Of a stretch of DNA of 64,000 nt, positions 46,619-57,912 are shown in pieces. A program made the position numbers and the translations under genes. The stretch is from Orychophragmus violaceus (taxonomy: Eukaryota > Streptophyta > Magnoliopsida > Brassicales > Brassicaceae): NCBI GenBank assembly GCA_030180135.1, contig CM058235.1, positions 12,261,145 to 12,325,144 of the forward strand, read 5' to 3'. The notes below the pieces were generated by a model. It worked only from the letters and a program-made list of their open reading frames with translations. It had not been told where the DNA came from and searched no databases. Positions within the stretch are counted from its first letter, which is position 1, and every line of letters begins with the position of its first letter.

Positions 46619-47634
46619 CTAGATTTTGATCCGCGCTAAATAAGCGCGGGTTTATGTTTTATTTTTAAAATATATATTTTTATCTTAAATTTATATTTTA
46701 TAAATTAAGTTCGTTAGCTATTCCATCTAATCTATATTAAGTTAAAATAATGTGATATGGTACTTAATGTGAAAAGAAATTTAATAACTTTTATTTTTGT
46801 TTTGATATTGTCAACTTATATTTTAATAGTTGTAGTTTATTGTTATTTTATTATATGATTAGTTGTTGACAAAAAACGTGTATGATTAGTTTATCTTATT
46901 GATGTAAAACTGCAAGTATATTTTATTTGATACTTTTTATTTAAGTTTTTGTTACTTAGACATGTTTGAAATTGGTTAATCTGTTTTTTCAACATGTGTT
47001 CTAATGATATGTAATTTAAATTTTTGATTGAACAATCCGTTAAAAACTTCATTCAAACATAAAACATTTTGACGCATCATATATTTGAATAATATAAATA
47101 TTGAATAATTTTAATATTTTATTAAATTAAAAATATTCCAATTGAAATTAGTTTAACACGTGCAAAATTCATTTTTATAAATCAAAATTGGTTAATTTAT
47201 TTTTCAACCCGTTCTTATAATAATTTAAAAATATAAAAATAAATATTTATATTTGAAACAAAAAATAAAGAAGACATTAAAATATATTATGAATATAATC
47301 ATAATTAAAGAATATTAGTTTATATATACAAAAGTAGTTGATGTTTCAGTTAATTAGTTATATTTATCAATTGATTTAATAGTTTTATGTTTATATATAT
47401 ATGTTTATATTTATTTTAGTTAATTAGGAAAGTAGATCTCATTATATTTAGTTTGTTTGGATACATATTTAGTAATTGTTTTGTTTGGAAACATGAATAG
47501 TAGAGAAATGTTATATTCCCTAATTACCCTTAATGAATATTAGAAACACTTTTAATTTTTCAATGACATTTTTTGTAAATAACACATCAATAAAGGTTAG
47601 ACTAAAAAATACTCTAATTTTTTAATAGTATTGA
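46619..47634 (-). mobile_element. Non-autonomous Helitron, single-unit family member
   Basis: Both ends are clear. The minus-strand 5' TCAATACTATTAAAA is at 47634 (host T next) and CTAG at 46622-46619 (host A before), with a CCGCGCT/AGCGCGG hairpin at 46631-46649. The body aligns by eye with the Helitrons at 0.5-2.5 and 24.7-26.3 kb but has only one copy of the unit that is amplified there. It also contains a 16-nt micro-insertion at 46865. Confidence 0.85.
46854..46891 (+). mobile_element. Ultra-short retroposon footprint (16 nt) with 11-bp duplication
   Basis: GTTGACAAAAAACGTG (46865-46880) lies between two copies of TATGATTAGTT (46854-46864 and 46881-46891). The first 12 bases are the same GTTGACAAAAAA tail as at 21321. 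Confidence 0.65.
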
Positions 47635-47694
47635 TTCATATGATATTTTCACTGTTTAACTTTAACGAGTGGGTTTTGTTGTTTTGTTTATACT

Positions 47695-47870
47695 TCGTAA
47701 ATATTACACATTCACTACTCAAGACTCTTGAGTCTTGAGTCAAGAGCTTCGTAAATGGAGCTTGAAATGGAGTCAAGAGCTTGAAATGAAGTCTTGAGTC
47801 AAGAGTAAATATTACACATTCACTTCGTAAATATTTCACTGTTTAACTCTTGAGTCAAGAGCTTGAAATG
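47695..47870. repeat. Scrambled TTGAGTCAAGAGCTT repeats
   Basis: Direct and inverted copies of CTTGAGTCAAGAGC, GCTTGAAATGGAG and CTTCGTAAAT are interleaved over ~175 bp. TTGAGTCAA is itself nearly palindromic. This looks like repeated slippage or gene-conversion scrambling. Confidence 0.7.
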
Positions 47871-49272
47871 GAGTTTTCCCCAAAGAAACAAGAACGAACA
47901 TTAATCGAAAGTCTAATTTATACTAATTTCCATATTCTGCCGTATTGGATGACTAATTTCAAATCAGTAATATAATCAAAAAAATTTTGAAAGTAAAGTA
48001 CCACTAGTATCCTATCACAATATTATATAGCACTATCAAACTATCATAATTAAGAGGCAAAGATAAGTGAATATCGTAGCCCCCACAATGTTATCAAGAA
48101 CGATATAATATAGTATTCAATATTTATTAACTAATTCGAATCATTGCTTGGGAAACCCTCTACCCTAAAACCAGAATTATTGATTGGTGCTTTTTTCCTT
48201 TGGTACGTGCTAATTGTAAAAAGAAAATGTATTGTATTGAGTGATTTACAAACAAGATGCAAAGGAGTTTATATAGTACTTACAGAAGAGTAATCTAAAG
48301 AATTTATATCTCCACCAAGATATATGACTGAAAGACATGAGAGTTAATTAGACCCATTACTCTTTGATATGTATATATTTTTCAAATCTTCTTTTATGCT
48401 CTTTCAAGTTGGAAGTGGTGAGACAACTCCGATATTGGTTAGTGAACATGTCGGATAATTCATTGGACCTAGACAGATGAAATGATAAAAAACTGGATTT
48501 TGATATAAAGACATTATTTTTACATTATCAGAGTAGATAACTGAAGCTGCGAAAAAAAGTAATGTCGAGTTTGATGAGGAGACAACGAATCCATTGAAGC
48601 TCATAACCAACAAAAGATGAAGATGTCAGTGACGCTGGGAATAAAATTTCCAATTCAACATGTCTGAAGCCACTCACGTCTACATATCGCTGGCAAAGAA
48701 GATTGTATATAAAACCTAATCTTTTTTTTGTTTCCATTAAAAAATGAAGATGTTGGTGATGCTGGAAATAAATTTGAGAAAACACGTTTTAGAATTAATT
48801 AAAAAGAGCTTGGTACCGAACTATTGGTAATTTGGTATTAGTGTGCCTACTTAGAGTTACATTTCAACAAATCATGTTTCAAGATGTTTTTGGTAAAAAA
48901 AAATTCAGCAAAAAAAATGTTGCATACAAATCACATCAGAGAAAATCAAATATGAAATCAGACAATAATCAATATTATGATTGGTTGACGATTAGCATCG
49001 TCAAACTCTATTCTGCTATATTTTCTCAATGTATGACACATAAATATATGTATGTAATAATTGTGTTGCTGTAGTTCTCTATAATGTTTTTGATTGTTTT
49101 TTTTTTTTTATGATATCGTCTTCAAATAATGTATTAAATGTTTTAATGATTAATAAAGTGATTTGGTCGGAGAAAAACAATGAGAAGGTTGGAAATTAGG
49201 GCGCCGGAAAAATTGGATGTCGCCTACAAAACTCTTACTAGAAATATGGCCCATATTGTAAGAAATATAGAT
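47871..49272. other. AT-rich spacer, possible old Copia LTR fragment
   Basis: No gene supported. TGTATTGTATTGAG at ~48226, followed by a TATA-like GTTTATATAGTAC, resembles the end of a minus-strand Copia LTR, but I could not find its partner. Frames at 48404-48785 on the minus strand lack recognisable domains. Confidence 0.4.
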
Positions 49273-49280
49273 TGGGCTCT

Positions 49281-49605
49281 CAGAGCCGGAGTTGAGCACA
49301 TTCTTTTGAAACTTTTGAATGGGGCTCCACCTTATATAGGGCCCCCAAAATTTATAGAAAATTTATGAAAATATATATGTTTCATATGTTTATTATAGAA
49401 AATTTAAAAAAATAAAAAAATATATGAATTATTAGCGTATGAAATTATATTTTTAAAACATTTCTTTGTTTTATCTCTCTTTTTATATTTTGTTTATACT
49501 GTTTTTTATTTTGGAAAATTTTTATATAAATTTTTTGTTAGTGTAAAAAAAATTGTAAAAAAATAATTTTTGAATAGGGCCCCGAATGTCTCAGCTCCGG
49601 CTCTG
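49281..49605. mobile_element. hAT-type MITE, copy 1 of a tandem pair
   Basis: A 325-bp element with 16-bp terminal inverted repeats, CAGAGCCGGAGTTGAG and the complement of CAGAGCCGGAGCTGAG. The interior is AT-rich with GGGGCTCCACC near one end. The left flank is TGGGCTCT (49273-49280). Confidence 0.87.
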
Positions 49606-49613
49606 AGGCTATG

Positions 49614-49941
49614 CAGAGCCGGAGTTGAGCACATTCTTTTGAAACTTTTGAATGGAGCCCCACCTTATATAGGGCCCCCAAAATTTATAGAAAATTTAAG
49701 AAAATATATATGTTTCATATGTTTATTATAGAAAATTTATAAAAAATAAAAAAATATATATGAATTATTAGCGTATGAAATTATATTTTTAAAACATTTC
49801 TTTGTTTTATCTCTCTTTTTATATTTTGTTTATACTGTTTTTTATTTTGGAAAATTTTTATATAAATTTTTTGTTAGTGTAAAAAAAATTGTAAAAAAAT
49901 AATTTTTGAATAGGGCCCCGAATGTCTCAGCTCCGGCTCTG
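49614..49941. mobile_element. hAT-type MITE, copy 2 of a tandem pair
   Basis: Near-identical to copy 1 and in the same orientation, separated from it by exactly 8 bp (AGGCTATG). The right flank is TGGGCTCT (49942-49949), identical to the 8 bp left of copy 1. The pair thus behaves like one insertion. Confidence 0.87.
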
Positions 49942-50807
49942 TGGGCTCTATCTATTCCTTGTGGAAAACATGCATGTGAGATTATGTTGGCAATATGTGT
50001 CCTAACTTTTTTGTTGTTGTCTATGTCTAATTATCCATACATCTTAGAGATTGCTCCACGCAAGGGCCAAAACCAAGACATAAGGTTTTATGAAGTACAT
50101 ATCGCTCTGGTTGAAGCGATAAGCGATAAGCTTCGATTCAAGTTCGGAGAAATAAAGCTTTGAAACTGATCGATTCAAGTTCTTCTTTCTCAGTTCCAGC
50201 AGATCAAGAACGAAATCGAGATCAAAGTGGGAAGAATCAAGGATTTCTCCTTCGGAGACTATCAACACCACCGCCGTCACGGGGAGAGCTGAGCAAGCCA
50301 ACGCCGTCGGTGGAAGCATCATCAGATTCAGGTACACGAGACCAGATTAGGTTATCGGATTCGATCCCGTTCTGTAGATGATTCGACGGCATGATGATGA
50401 CCGAATCGAAAAGCTGATGTTGGATTTGGGGATTCTAGGAGACGGGTTTTAAAACTGCACTTTCCCAGTTTCCGATCAGTTTCAATTTTTAGGGTCTAAT
50501 GCCTTGAAAATTCTCAAAGGAATAGCTTATCTGTTGAAAATCGTGTGTGAAGGAAGAAAAGAAAAAATAAGAAGAATACAGCTAATGGACTTTTTGGAGA
50601 CTATAAAGCTTATACATCTTTCTCTCGCTTGGACGGTGTTCCTTCGTGTAGCTTCTTCAGGCTGGCTTGGATTGACTCCCTGAGGGTTTTTGCGATCTTC
50701 TACTACATGCCAAGTTCAAATTAAATGATCCTGTCTTGTCCTGTCTTGTACATAACAGAAAACGGTAAGTCACAAAGCATCCAATAACTGAAGCAGCTAC
50801 CATCCCT

Positions 50808-51811
50808 ATGAGCATATTGAGTTGGAACTGTCAAGGTGCTGGTAGCGTCGAGACAGTTCAGAGACTCCGGGAACTTCGGCGTTCGTTCTTTCTGGATTTT
50901 TTGTTTTTAATGGAAACTAAGCAACGGTTGGGTTATATTGAAAGTTTGAAAAAGAGTTTGGGTTACGATGAATTTGTCACTGTTGAACCAAGAGGTTTAA
51001 GTGGTTGACTAGCTATGATGTGGAAGAGTAGTTACAAAGTAGAAGTGCTATAAAAAAACTCAAGAATCCTTGATCTGAAAGTCTCAATGGGTTCTCTTAT
51101 GTTTTATGTTACTGGTGTATATGGGGATCCTGTTAGAGAGAGACGACAGGTAGTATGGGATCAGTTAACTCGTCTCGGTCTGCAACGAGATGAATCATGG
51201 GTTTTGATCGGAGACTTTAATGAACTTATGGGTAATGACGAGAAAATGGGTGGTCATGCAAGACGAGAAAATACCTTCTGGGGATTTAGAAACATGTCTG
51301 AAAACTGTAAACTGCGAGAGATCAGAAGCTCAGGTAACAAGTTCTCTTGGGCAGGTTGTAGGGACCAAGTATGGATCCAGTGTCGCCTTGATCGCAGTTT
51401 CGGGAACGATGAATGGTTTCAGCTCTTTCCAAGATCTCATTTGGAATATTTAGCCAGCTGGGCTTCAGACCACCGTCCCATTTTGCTGTCGTTTGCACGA
51501 GAAGAGAACAATAATGGTAAAGGTCGTTTTTATTTCGATAAGCGGATGCTGGGTAAAGAAGGTTTTGATGAAGTAGTAAAACGTGGCTGGGAAGCAGCAT
51601 CTGCTGGTCAGAGCACAGTTAGCGACCGCATAGTGAGATGCCGGAAGGAAATTTCCAAATGGAAGAGGAACTCAGACATGAATTCCAAGAACCTAATCCA
51701 GAAACTTCAACATGGTCTAGAGCTAGAAATAGCAAAGAGGAGACCAAACAGGAGCAGACAGAAAATCCTGAAGCAAGAGATTGCCATGGCCTATAAAGAG
51801 GAGGAAATTTA
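50808..51811 (+). pseudogene. LINE ORF2, endonuclease part
   Basis: An apurinic-type endonuclease begins MSILSWNCQGAGS, includes FLMETK and the later VLIGDFNELMG, FSWAG, LDRSF and SDHRPI motifs. It continues into the linker before RT (RFYFDKRML, IQKLQHGLE). TGA at ~51006 and TAA at ~51050 interrupt the frame. It is cut at 51811 by the Copia; reading resumes at 58647 (EEEI | YWRERSREQWLREGD). Confidence 0.88.
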
Positions 51812-52540
51812 TGTAGGAATTTCTAGCAGATTCCTAATCCAATTAGGCAATCCTGGTCTGAATTCCGAGCCTAGGATCTAGAGGTTCATGTAATTGAATC
51901 TTTCAGATCTGGAGATTACCTGGTGATTAGCAGCGGAAGATTTGCAGATAATTGAGATCTAGAGCGCCTCAAGTGCTGCGCCTCTACTGGTATCCACACG
52001 CACACAGAACTGGACAGCAGGGATGCTAGTGCCTATCAGAGATCTTATCTCCAGAGAGGTTTCTTTTCTGTTTCTGGTGGCTATCAATTAGGTTGGAATC
52101 GAGTTTAGGTCGACCATATATCTTATATATGTCGACTTAAACCGCAACGGAATTAACTAATGATTAAACCAATTTAATCTGCTAATCCGCAAGTTGTGTC
52201 GACCGACACACTCTTTGTGTCGATCGACACAGTCGATCCGTGTCGACCGATACACATAGTGCGTCAATCGACACTGCCCAGAAAAGATGACATCGAATGC
52301 ATATCAAATATGCATTCATCCGATCATTACATTAATGATCAACCTCACATTCAATGTCCAGTTTGCTTAGGTGTATGACCCTGTATGATCATATAACACT
52401 AGCAATGAGTTCTAAACTCATTGATCATAAGTGGCTTCTAGCAAAGCATTACGAGTACCTAGTGTCATATGATTGTCTCATTTCGACATTACGACATTCA
52501 CTTAGAGTAAGTACAAATAGATTTCGGGACATTCCCAACA
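51812..52540 (-). repeat. LTR (3' LTR of the minus-strand Copia)
   Basis: Holds four palindromes at 52196, 52217, 52240 and 52261, and a long inverted repeat at 52104-52140 (GGTCGACCATATAT / ATATATGTCGAC) upstream of them. Confidence 0.92.
52196..52274. repeat. Four GTGTCGAYCGACAC palindromes (two pairs) in the LTR
   Basis: 14-bp copies at 52196-52209, 52217-52230, 52240-52253 and 52261-52274, with gaps of 7, 9 and 7 nt. The first two are perfect or near-perfect palindromes; the last two carry one or two changes. The same set is at 58297-58375 in the other LTR. Confidence 0.9.
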
Positions 52541-52555
52541 ATCTCCCACTTGTAC
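52541..52555 (-). other. Polypurine tract of the nested Copia
   Basis: Reads AAGTGGGAGAT on the minus strand directly before the LTR start TGTTGGGAATG, the usual Copia arrangement. Confidence 0.75.
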
Positions 52556-53642
52556 TGGAATCATCTATTCCTATAATCCCTTCGTCACTATATCTCGATC
52601 CGGCATAAGGCAAGATCCGTGTCATCCTTATTAAGCCAAAATCATGTTCATCGAATTCCGATTCATACTGACAAGCCAAACGACTGACAATCACCTCGTT
52701 TGAGTGTGGCCACACATTTCTCAGTATCAAATCTTCGATGGGCCCTGAGATATTTATCTCCTGTTATATAGGAGGGACAATTCCCATCTTGTTCCATCCC
52801 TGTTCCTTCACACGCTTCATGATACGCCCAATCAATGTCTTTATGATCACCAGTTACGGCTGACGTTTGACAAGGTCAAAGCGGACCAATTCACATGTAA
52901 GAAATCATGATGAACTCAGGTCTAAGGACTATACTCTATAGTCGTAATGAAAACTCTCATGACACTTATATAACTATCCCGTAGAGTTCTCATCAGTGGG
53001 TCATGTCCGATCATGTGTTCTCTAACACATACCTATGTGATTGACTTTAATACTCTTATTAATGACTCCATGAAACTTAGTCATCAGTCACCTCACATAC
53101 TAGTCTCACGTGGTTGTTAATGTCCCACTTTAACAACCTCGACCAGGGACAAACATAATTTATGTCATTTATTATTTATAGGGTTTCATGATCAAGTCAC
53201 ATACTTGATGACCTATAAAATGTCATAAATTACTTTGGGACTATTATTTAATAACCATTATTAAATAATACAGATGTCAGATTTCAATAACATAATCATA
53301 TTATGTTTATACGAACATCATATCATAACTAAAATTAATAACATTGACTCCCACTAAAATTAAGATCACATCTTAAGACATCTAATGCCTTTAGCAGTAG
53401 CCTGACCCTCATTCGCCCTAGCTCAGCGTGTGTCGAAGGACACTGCGTCTTGCTAAGAGTAATACCAAGAGTCATTTGCACAAAGTCCTTCTTGGAATCA
53501 TGCATATTGGATCTGTGTAAGAACTTATCACATAAGTATCTTGACACAATCCAATTAGCTTGTCTAATCTATCTCCATAGATTCTTATTCCAAGAATGTA
53601 TATGGTTTCTCCCATATTTCTCATCGAAAAACAACTTTCGAA

Positions 53643-54026
53643 TCAAGTCTTAACAGACTTATACAATGGAACTTCATTTCCGAGAAGTAGTATGTTATCA
53701 GCATACAATACTAGAAATGCAACTGCGCTCCCACTAGTCTTCTTGTAAACACATGTTTCCACTTCATTCATGACGAAATCAAACCTTTTGACTTCTTCAT
53801 CAAAACGAAGATTCCAACTCCGAGATGCTTGCTTCAATCCATAAATGGATCGATGAAGCTTGCATATCTTCCTGGCTTCATTAGGATCAATGAAAACTTC
53901 AGGTTGTGTCATGTACACATCCCTTTTCAGAATTCCATTAAGGAAAACTGTTTTCACATCCATCTGCCAGATCTCATAACCATTATGAGTGGCGGTTGCT
54001 AGGAGAATCCAAATGGACATAAGCAT
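53643..54026 (-). pseudogene. Reverse transcriptase fragment with mutated active site
   Basis: Copia RT motifs: QMDVKTVFLNGIL, DVYMTQPEVF, SIYGLKQASRSWN. The catalytic motif reads LYADNILLLG where active Copia enzymes have YVDD, so the second Asp is Asn and polymerase activity is not expected. The frame closes just after, and no RNase H is recognised downstream. Confidence 0.85.
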
Positions 54027-54219
54027 GGTGTCTGGGATTAGGTTTCTTCACAGTTAATACCATGAATTTACTTGAAAACTTTTCCACCAAACCAGCTTTG
54101 GTCATCGCCATTCCGGATTCAGCGGCTTTTAGCCACTTTCGGAGTCAAGGCCCATCATTGCTTCTTCAAATTTCGCAGGCCCGTCACTTTCAATGATCAG
54201 TAGATCACGGCAATTGGTT

Positions 54220-54485
54220 ACGAGAAATCCCTATTTCTCGGGTTCGTGACGGATCCTATTTTATCTACGAGCTTCAGTCTTGTGTTAAAAGTCACGCACA
54301 TATCTCATATGTAGACTTTTACCACGATCTAATTAACCAAGATTTAAACCGTAGTTAATTAAATCATAAACCAAAATATTTTGGTTCGCGACCTGTGTCG
54401 ATCGATGCAACTTTTGCGTCGATCGACACATCCTTAAAACTCGTTTTTGAATGTATATCTAATATTCATTCATCAGATCCTTGCA
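54220..54485. repeat. Diverged LTR-like segment inside the Copia interior, with palindrome pair
   Basis: Between the RT and integrase remnants the DNA resembles the element's own LTR: an inverted repeat at 54287-54320 (AAAAGTC...GACTTTT), a Thr/Asn-type AT stretch, the palindromes at 54395-54408 and 54416-54429 (7-nt gap), then GAATGTATATCTAATATTCATTC, matching the LTR's GAATGCATATCAAATATGC in layout. It interrupts what should be coding sequence. Confidence 0.6.
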
Positions 54486-54511
54486 AACCTCAGGCACCAC
54501 AGTTGCAGGTT

Positions 54512-55265
54512 CTACAACTCTTTGTAGATCCAACTGCTGCTCTTCCTCATCGGGTTGAACAGTCTCCTGTGATTCTCGAATTTCTTCGAGTTGTACTTTA
54601 CTCCCACTGTTCTTCTTGGAAAGAAAGTCTTTCTCAAGAGAACATAGTTCCGAGCAACAAACAATTTGTTCTCGAACTGGTTGTAAAAGTAACACGCCTT
54701 GGTTTCGTCAGGACAACCAATGAAGCAGTACTTACCGGATTTGGGTGTGAGCTTATCAGAGATTAAACGTTTTATATAAGCCTCACAACTCCAAATCTCC
54801 ATGATGGATAAATCAGAAACATTTCCATTCCACATCTCATGTGAAATCTCTGCAACTGATTTTGATGGAACACTATTTAATGTAAACTCAGACCTGTCCT
54901 AGAGCGTATTCTTAGAAAGATAATGGAAGATCTAAGTGACTCATCATTGATCGAACCATATCTAATAAAGTCCGATACATGAGGAGTGAATTGTGAAACA
55001 CTTTCACAATCTCTCAGATGATCACTAAATTCTTGACCTAAGTATTCACCTCCATGATCTCATCGTAGAGATTTAATACCTTTGCCAAATTGATTCTGTA
55101 CTTCATTTTGGAACTCTTTGAACTTTTCAAAGATTCTGACTTATGCCTTATAAATAAGGCATAACCGTACCTTCTGAAAATATCAGTAAAGGTGATGAAG
55201 TACTGAAAATTTCCTCTAGCATTTGCGCTTATCGGGCCATGTACATCCGTATGTATAAAGCCCAA
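54512..55265 (-). pseudogene. Copia integrase fragments
   Basis: 55265-55038 reads GFIHTDVHGPISANARGNFQYFITFTD, the first catalytic Asp region of integrase. 54835-54512 reads MWNGNVSDLSIMEIWSCEAYIKRL and FIGCPDETKACYFYN, the C-terminal integrase-to-linker region. Frames are separate and broken. Confidence 0.75.
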
Positions 55266-55307
55266 TAATCCTCTGGCCCTTTCATTTTATCCGTTCGTTC
55301 GCAACCT

Positions 55308-55341
55308 GTATCGATCGTTGCATGCATGCATCGATCGACAC
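55308..55341. repeat. Palindrome pair in the coding interior
   Basis: GTATCGATCGTTGC and GCATCGATCGACAC, 6 nt apart, just upstream (in element sense) of the integrase fragment. The inner halves complement each other, so the pair could also fold as one stem-loop. Confidence 0.8.
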
Positions 55342-55933
55342 TACCTTTGTTGAAAGGGGCCTCTGTCGTTTTCCAATAAACAAGATTCACTTTACTCATT
55401 TTGATTCATAATCAGATGAGCCCGAAAGCCCATCACTATGGAGCTTCTGAATCTGTTTCTCATTTATGTGGTTCAAAACGACAATGCTAGAAAGAAGTTT
55501 GATTCGTATCATTTGACTTGAATCTCTTGGTATTAATGTTATAGTTAGGCACATTCTGGTTTAGAACATAAATTCCATTCTCTAATGGATTGCTACTATA
55601 AAATATATCACTGTAATCAAATGAATAACACTTATTCTTGATTTGAGAACTGATATCGTTCCATATCCAAACAAGGATTAGAAATAATCTGTCTGCTCAT
55701 AGCAGTTACATAGTAGCAGTTTTAAGTTCAAAACATGCCATAAAAAAGAAAAAACAAATGAAATACTCCTACGGTTAATGCAGCAACTCTTGCTCCATTC
55801 ACACTCAAAGGTCCACTTGTCCTTTCTCCATAGTCCTACTTTTGCTCAGGCCCTGCACATTTTCACAAAATATGAGTACCACAGCTGGTATCCAATACCC
55901 AATAAGTAGGATTATAAGAAGTATCATTTACTT

Positions 55934-56811
55934 CTATAACATAATACCTGAAGAAGAAGTCTCGTACGTCTTCTTCAACTTCTCATAATCTTCCAAGAAT
56001 TTATTGCAGTTTCTTTTCAAATGCCCATAACCATTACAATAACGGCACTTAACATCTTCATAAGGACTGGTTTTAACCTTAGGAACATGGCCAGACTCGC
56101 TTGGATTCACAATCAAGCTCGTCTTGCCATCACCTTTGTTCTTACCAAGTTTCTTAAACTTATTACCCTTCTGTACCATAAGGACATTTGGGGTGTCCTT
56201 CTTGATGTTAGGTTCAGCAGTTTTGAGCATCCCATGCAACTCAGTCAAAGTCTTTGTCAAGTTGTTCATGTTATAGTTCATAACAAACTGATCATAGCTT
56301 GACGGCAGTGACTGCAGAATGATGTCAGTAGCCAAATCTTGGCTAATGGGACAATCCAGTTTCCCCAGGTTATCAATATAACCCATCATCTTAATGACAT
56401 GAGGACTAACTGGTTCGTCCTTTGGTAGCTTGCACTCAATCAGAGACTTAACCGTCTGGTATCTCTGAGTTCGTTCCTGCTCCTGAAACATGCTTTTTAG
56501 GCCAGTGATCATCTCTATTGGCGACTCCACGTACTCATATTCTTATGCAAGTCCGAGTTCATGGTAGCCAACATGATACAACACACATCGACCACATCAT
56601 TAGAATGCTTATCCCAAGCATCCTTATCTGACTGCCAGGCATTGGCTCGGTACTTCTTAGGGAGAACTTTATCAAGGACATAGTCCTTCTTCTCCTGTTT
56701 GGGAACAATTCTCAAGTTCCGATACCATACAAGAAAGTTGGATCCATTTAACTTGTCCTTCTCAAGGACGGATCGCAGGGAGAAATTGTTACGATGGTTT
56801 GTGCTAGACAT
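55934..56811 (-). pseudogene. Copia gag with zinc knuckle
   Basis: Starts MSSTNHRNNFSL at 56811 (LNGSNFLVWYRNLRIV). A break around 56515-56530 shifts into the second part (YDQFVMNYNMNNLTKTLTEL). This is followed by the knuckle CRYCNGYGHLKRNC and a stop at 55934. Typical Copia gag, in two frames. Confidence 0.88.
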
Positions 56812-57398
56812 GGCTGAAAAACAAGGGAGGTTTAGTTATGATGTTCAAGAAATGAGAAGTCTTAACAATTAAGAAAACTCGCATTATATTCAAACAATGT
56901 TTCCTCAAATGAATATAATGATCCAAGACCCATACTTCACTAAACTTGAGTGAGCCACTGGCTATCACCCAACTTTAGCTCTCTAGGTAAGCAACAACCT
57001 TGCTAGTTATATCCAATATAACTCTTGGTTGTGGATCGACATCTTATGTACAATCCACCTGATGTCTCTGAGCCCAAAACGATTTTGATGGCCCAGTCAA
57101 GTAAACCGATCTCTTCAGTCATGTAATTGTTGACGCCTTGCACTGCAAGCCCATCAACACGATTACTTCCTGTCTTACTCATGAAATCGTGGACATCTTG
57201 CACTGCAAGTCTATCACACAACTAAATGAGTCTTGACAGTTGACAAGATTGGAAAGACATCAAGTATCACTTGATATTTGGTTGAGGAACGGAACCTTTA
57301 AAACGTTCAGTTTTATTATGTTTTAATTCTTATAATTAATTGATTTATCTTGCTTTGGTTATGTGATTGCAGGTTCCATAACCCAATCATCGAATCTT

Positions 57399-57748
57399 AT
57401 GTCGACCAACACTACTATAGTGTCGATCGATGCAGAATAACCAAAAGCAAACCGCGATAACCGATCAATCCAATTGATCCGGTTTTGAATACCGCTCAGT
57501 GTCGATCGATGCTACACTAGCATCGGTCGATACCAACATGATCAAACCAATCGCAATTAAACCATTCACAGTGTTCAACCGTCATAAACCAAGCTCGATA
57601 ACCGGTCCAATCCAATTGAACCGATTCATCAATCTCGCGAGGTTTGTGTCGACCGACACAACTCTTGTTTCGATCGACACTAGGCGAAACAAATTTATTC
57701 GGGTTATCCTTTTGTGTCGACCGATACCGGATTGGTGTCGATCGACAC
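57399..57748. repeat. Four palindrome pairs in the Copia 5' leader
   Basis: Pairs of 14-mers start at 57399/57420, 57499/57520, 57646/57667 and 57714/57735. Every pair has a 7-nt gap, hence 21 bp start to start. They lie between the PBS and gag, in the untranslated leader. Sequences vary around GTGTCGAYCGACAC while the spacing does not. Confidence 0.92.
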
Positions 57749-57899
57749 AGTGCGATAAGCCCAATTCGTTTTTCAAGTCAAAAAACCCTAAAACTAGAAT
57801 TTTTTATGAAAACGAATTTTAGCATGCTTGTATCAACTATACAGAGATTCAGATTCAACTAATCTAATCAACATGCTACAGATTCAATGGAACCCTAAA

Positions 57900-57911
57900 G
57901 CTCTGATACCA
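57900..57911 (-). other. Primer binding site of the nested Copia
   Basis: TGGTATCAGAGC on the minus strand, one base from the LTR end ...CCTACA. Complementary to initiator Met-tRNA. Confidence 0.9.
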
Positions 57912-57912
57912 C

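Noticed and set aside
49180..49368. Short frame before the tandem MITEs
   Set aside because: It runs into the MITE and shows no domain or splice context.
52196..52274. CRISPR-like regular array
   Set aside because: Evenly spaced repeats, but these are palindromes in a plant retrotransposon LTR with 7-9 nt gaps; CRISPR does not apply.
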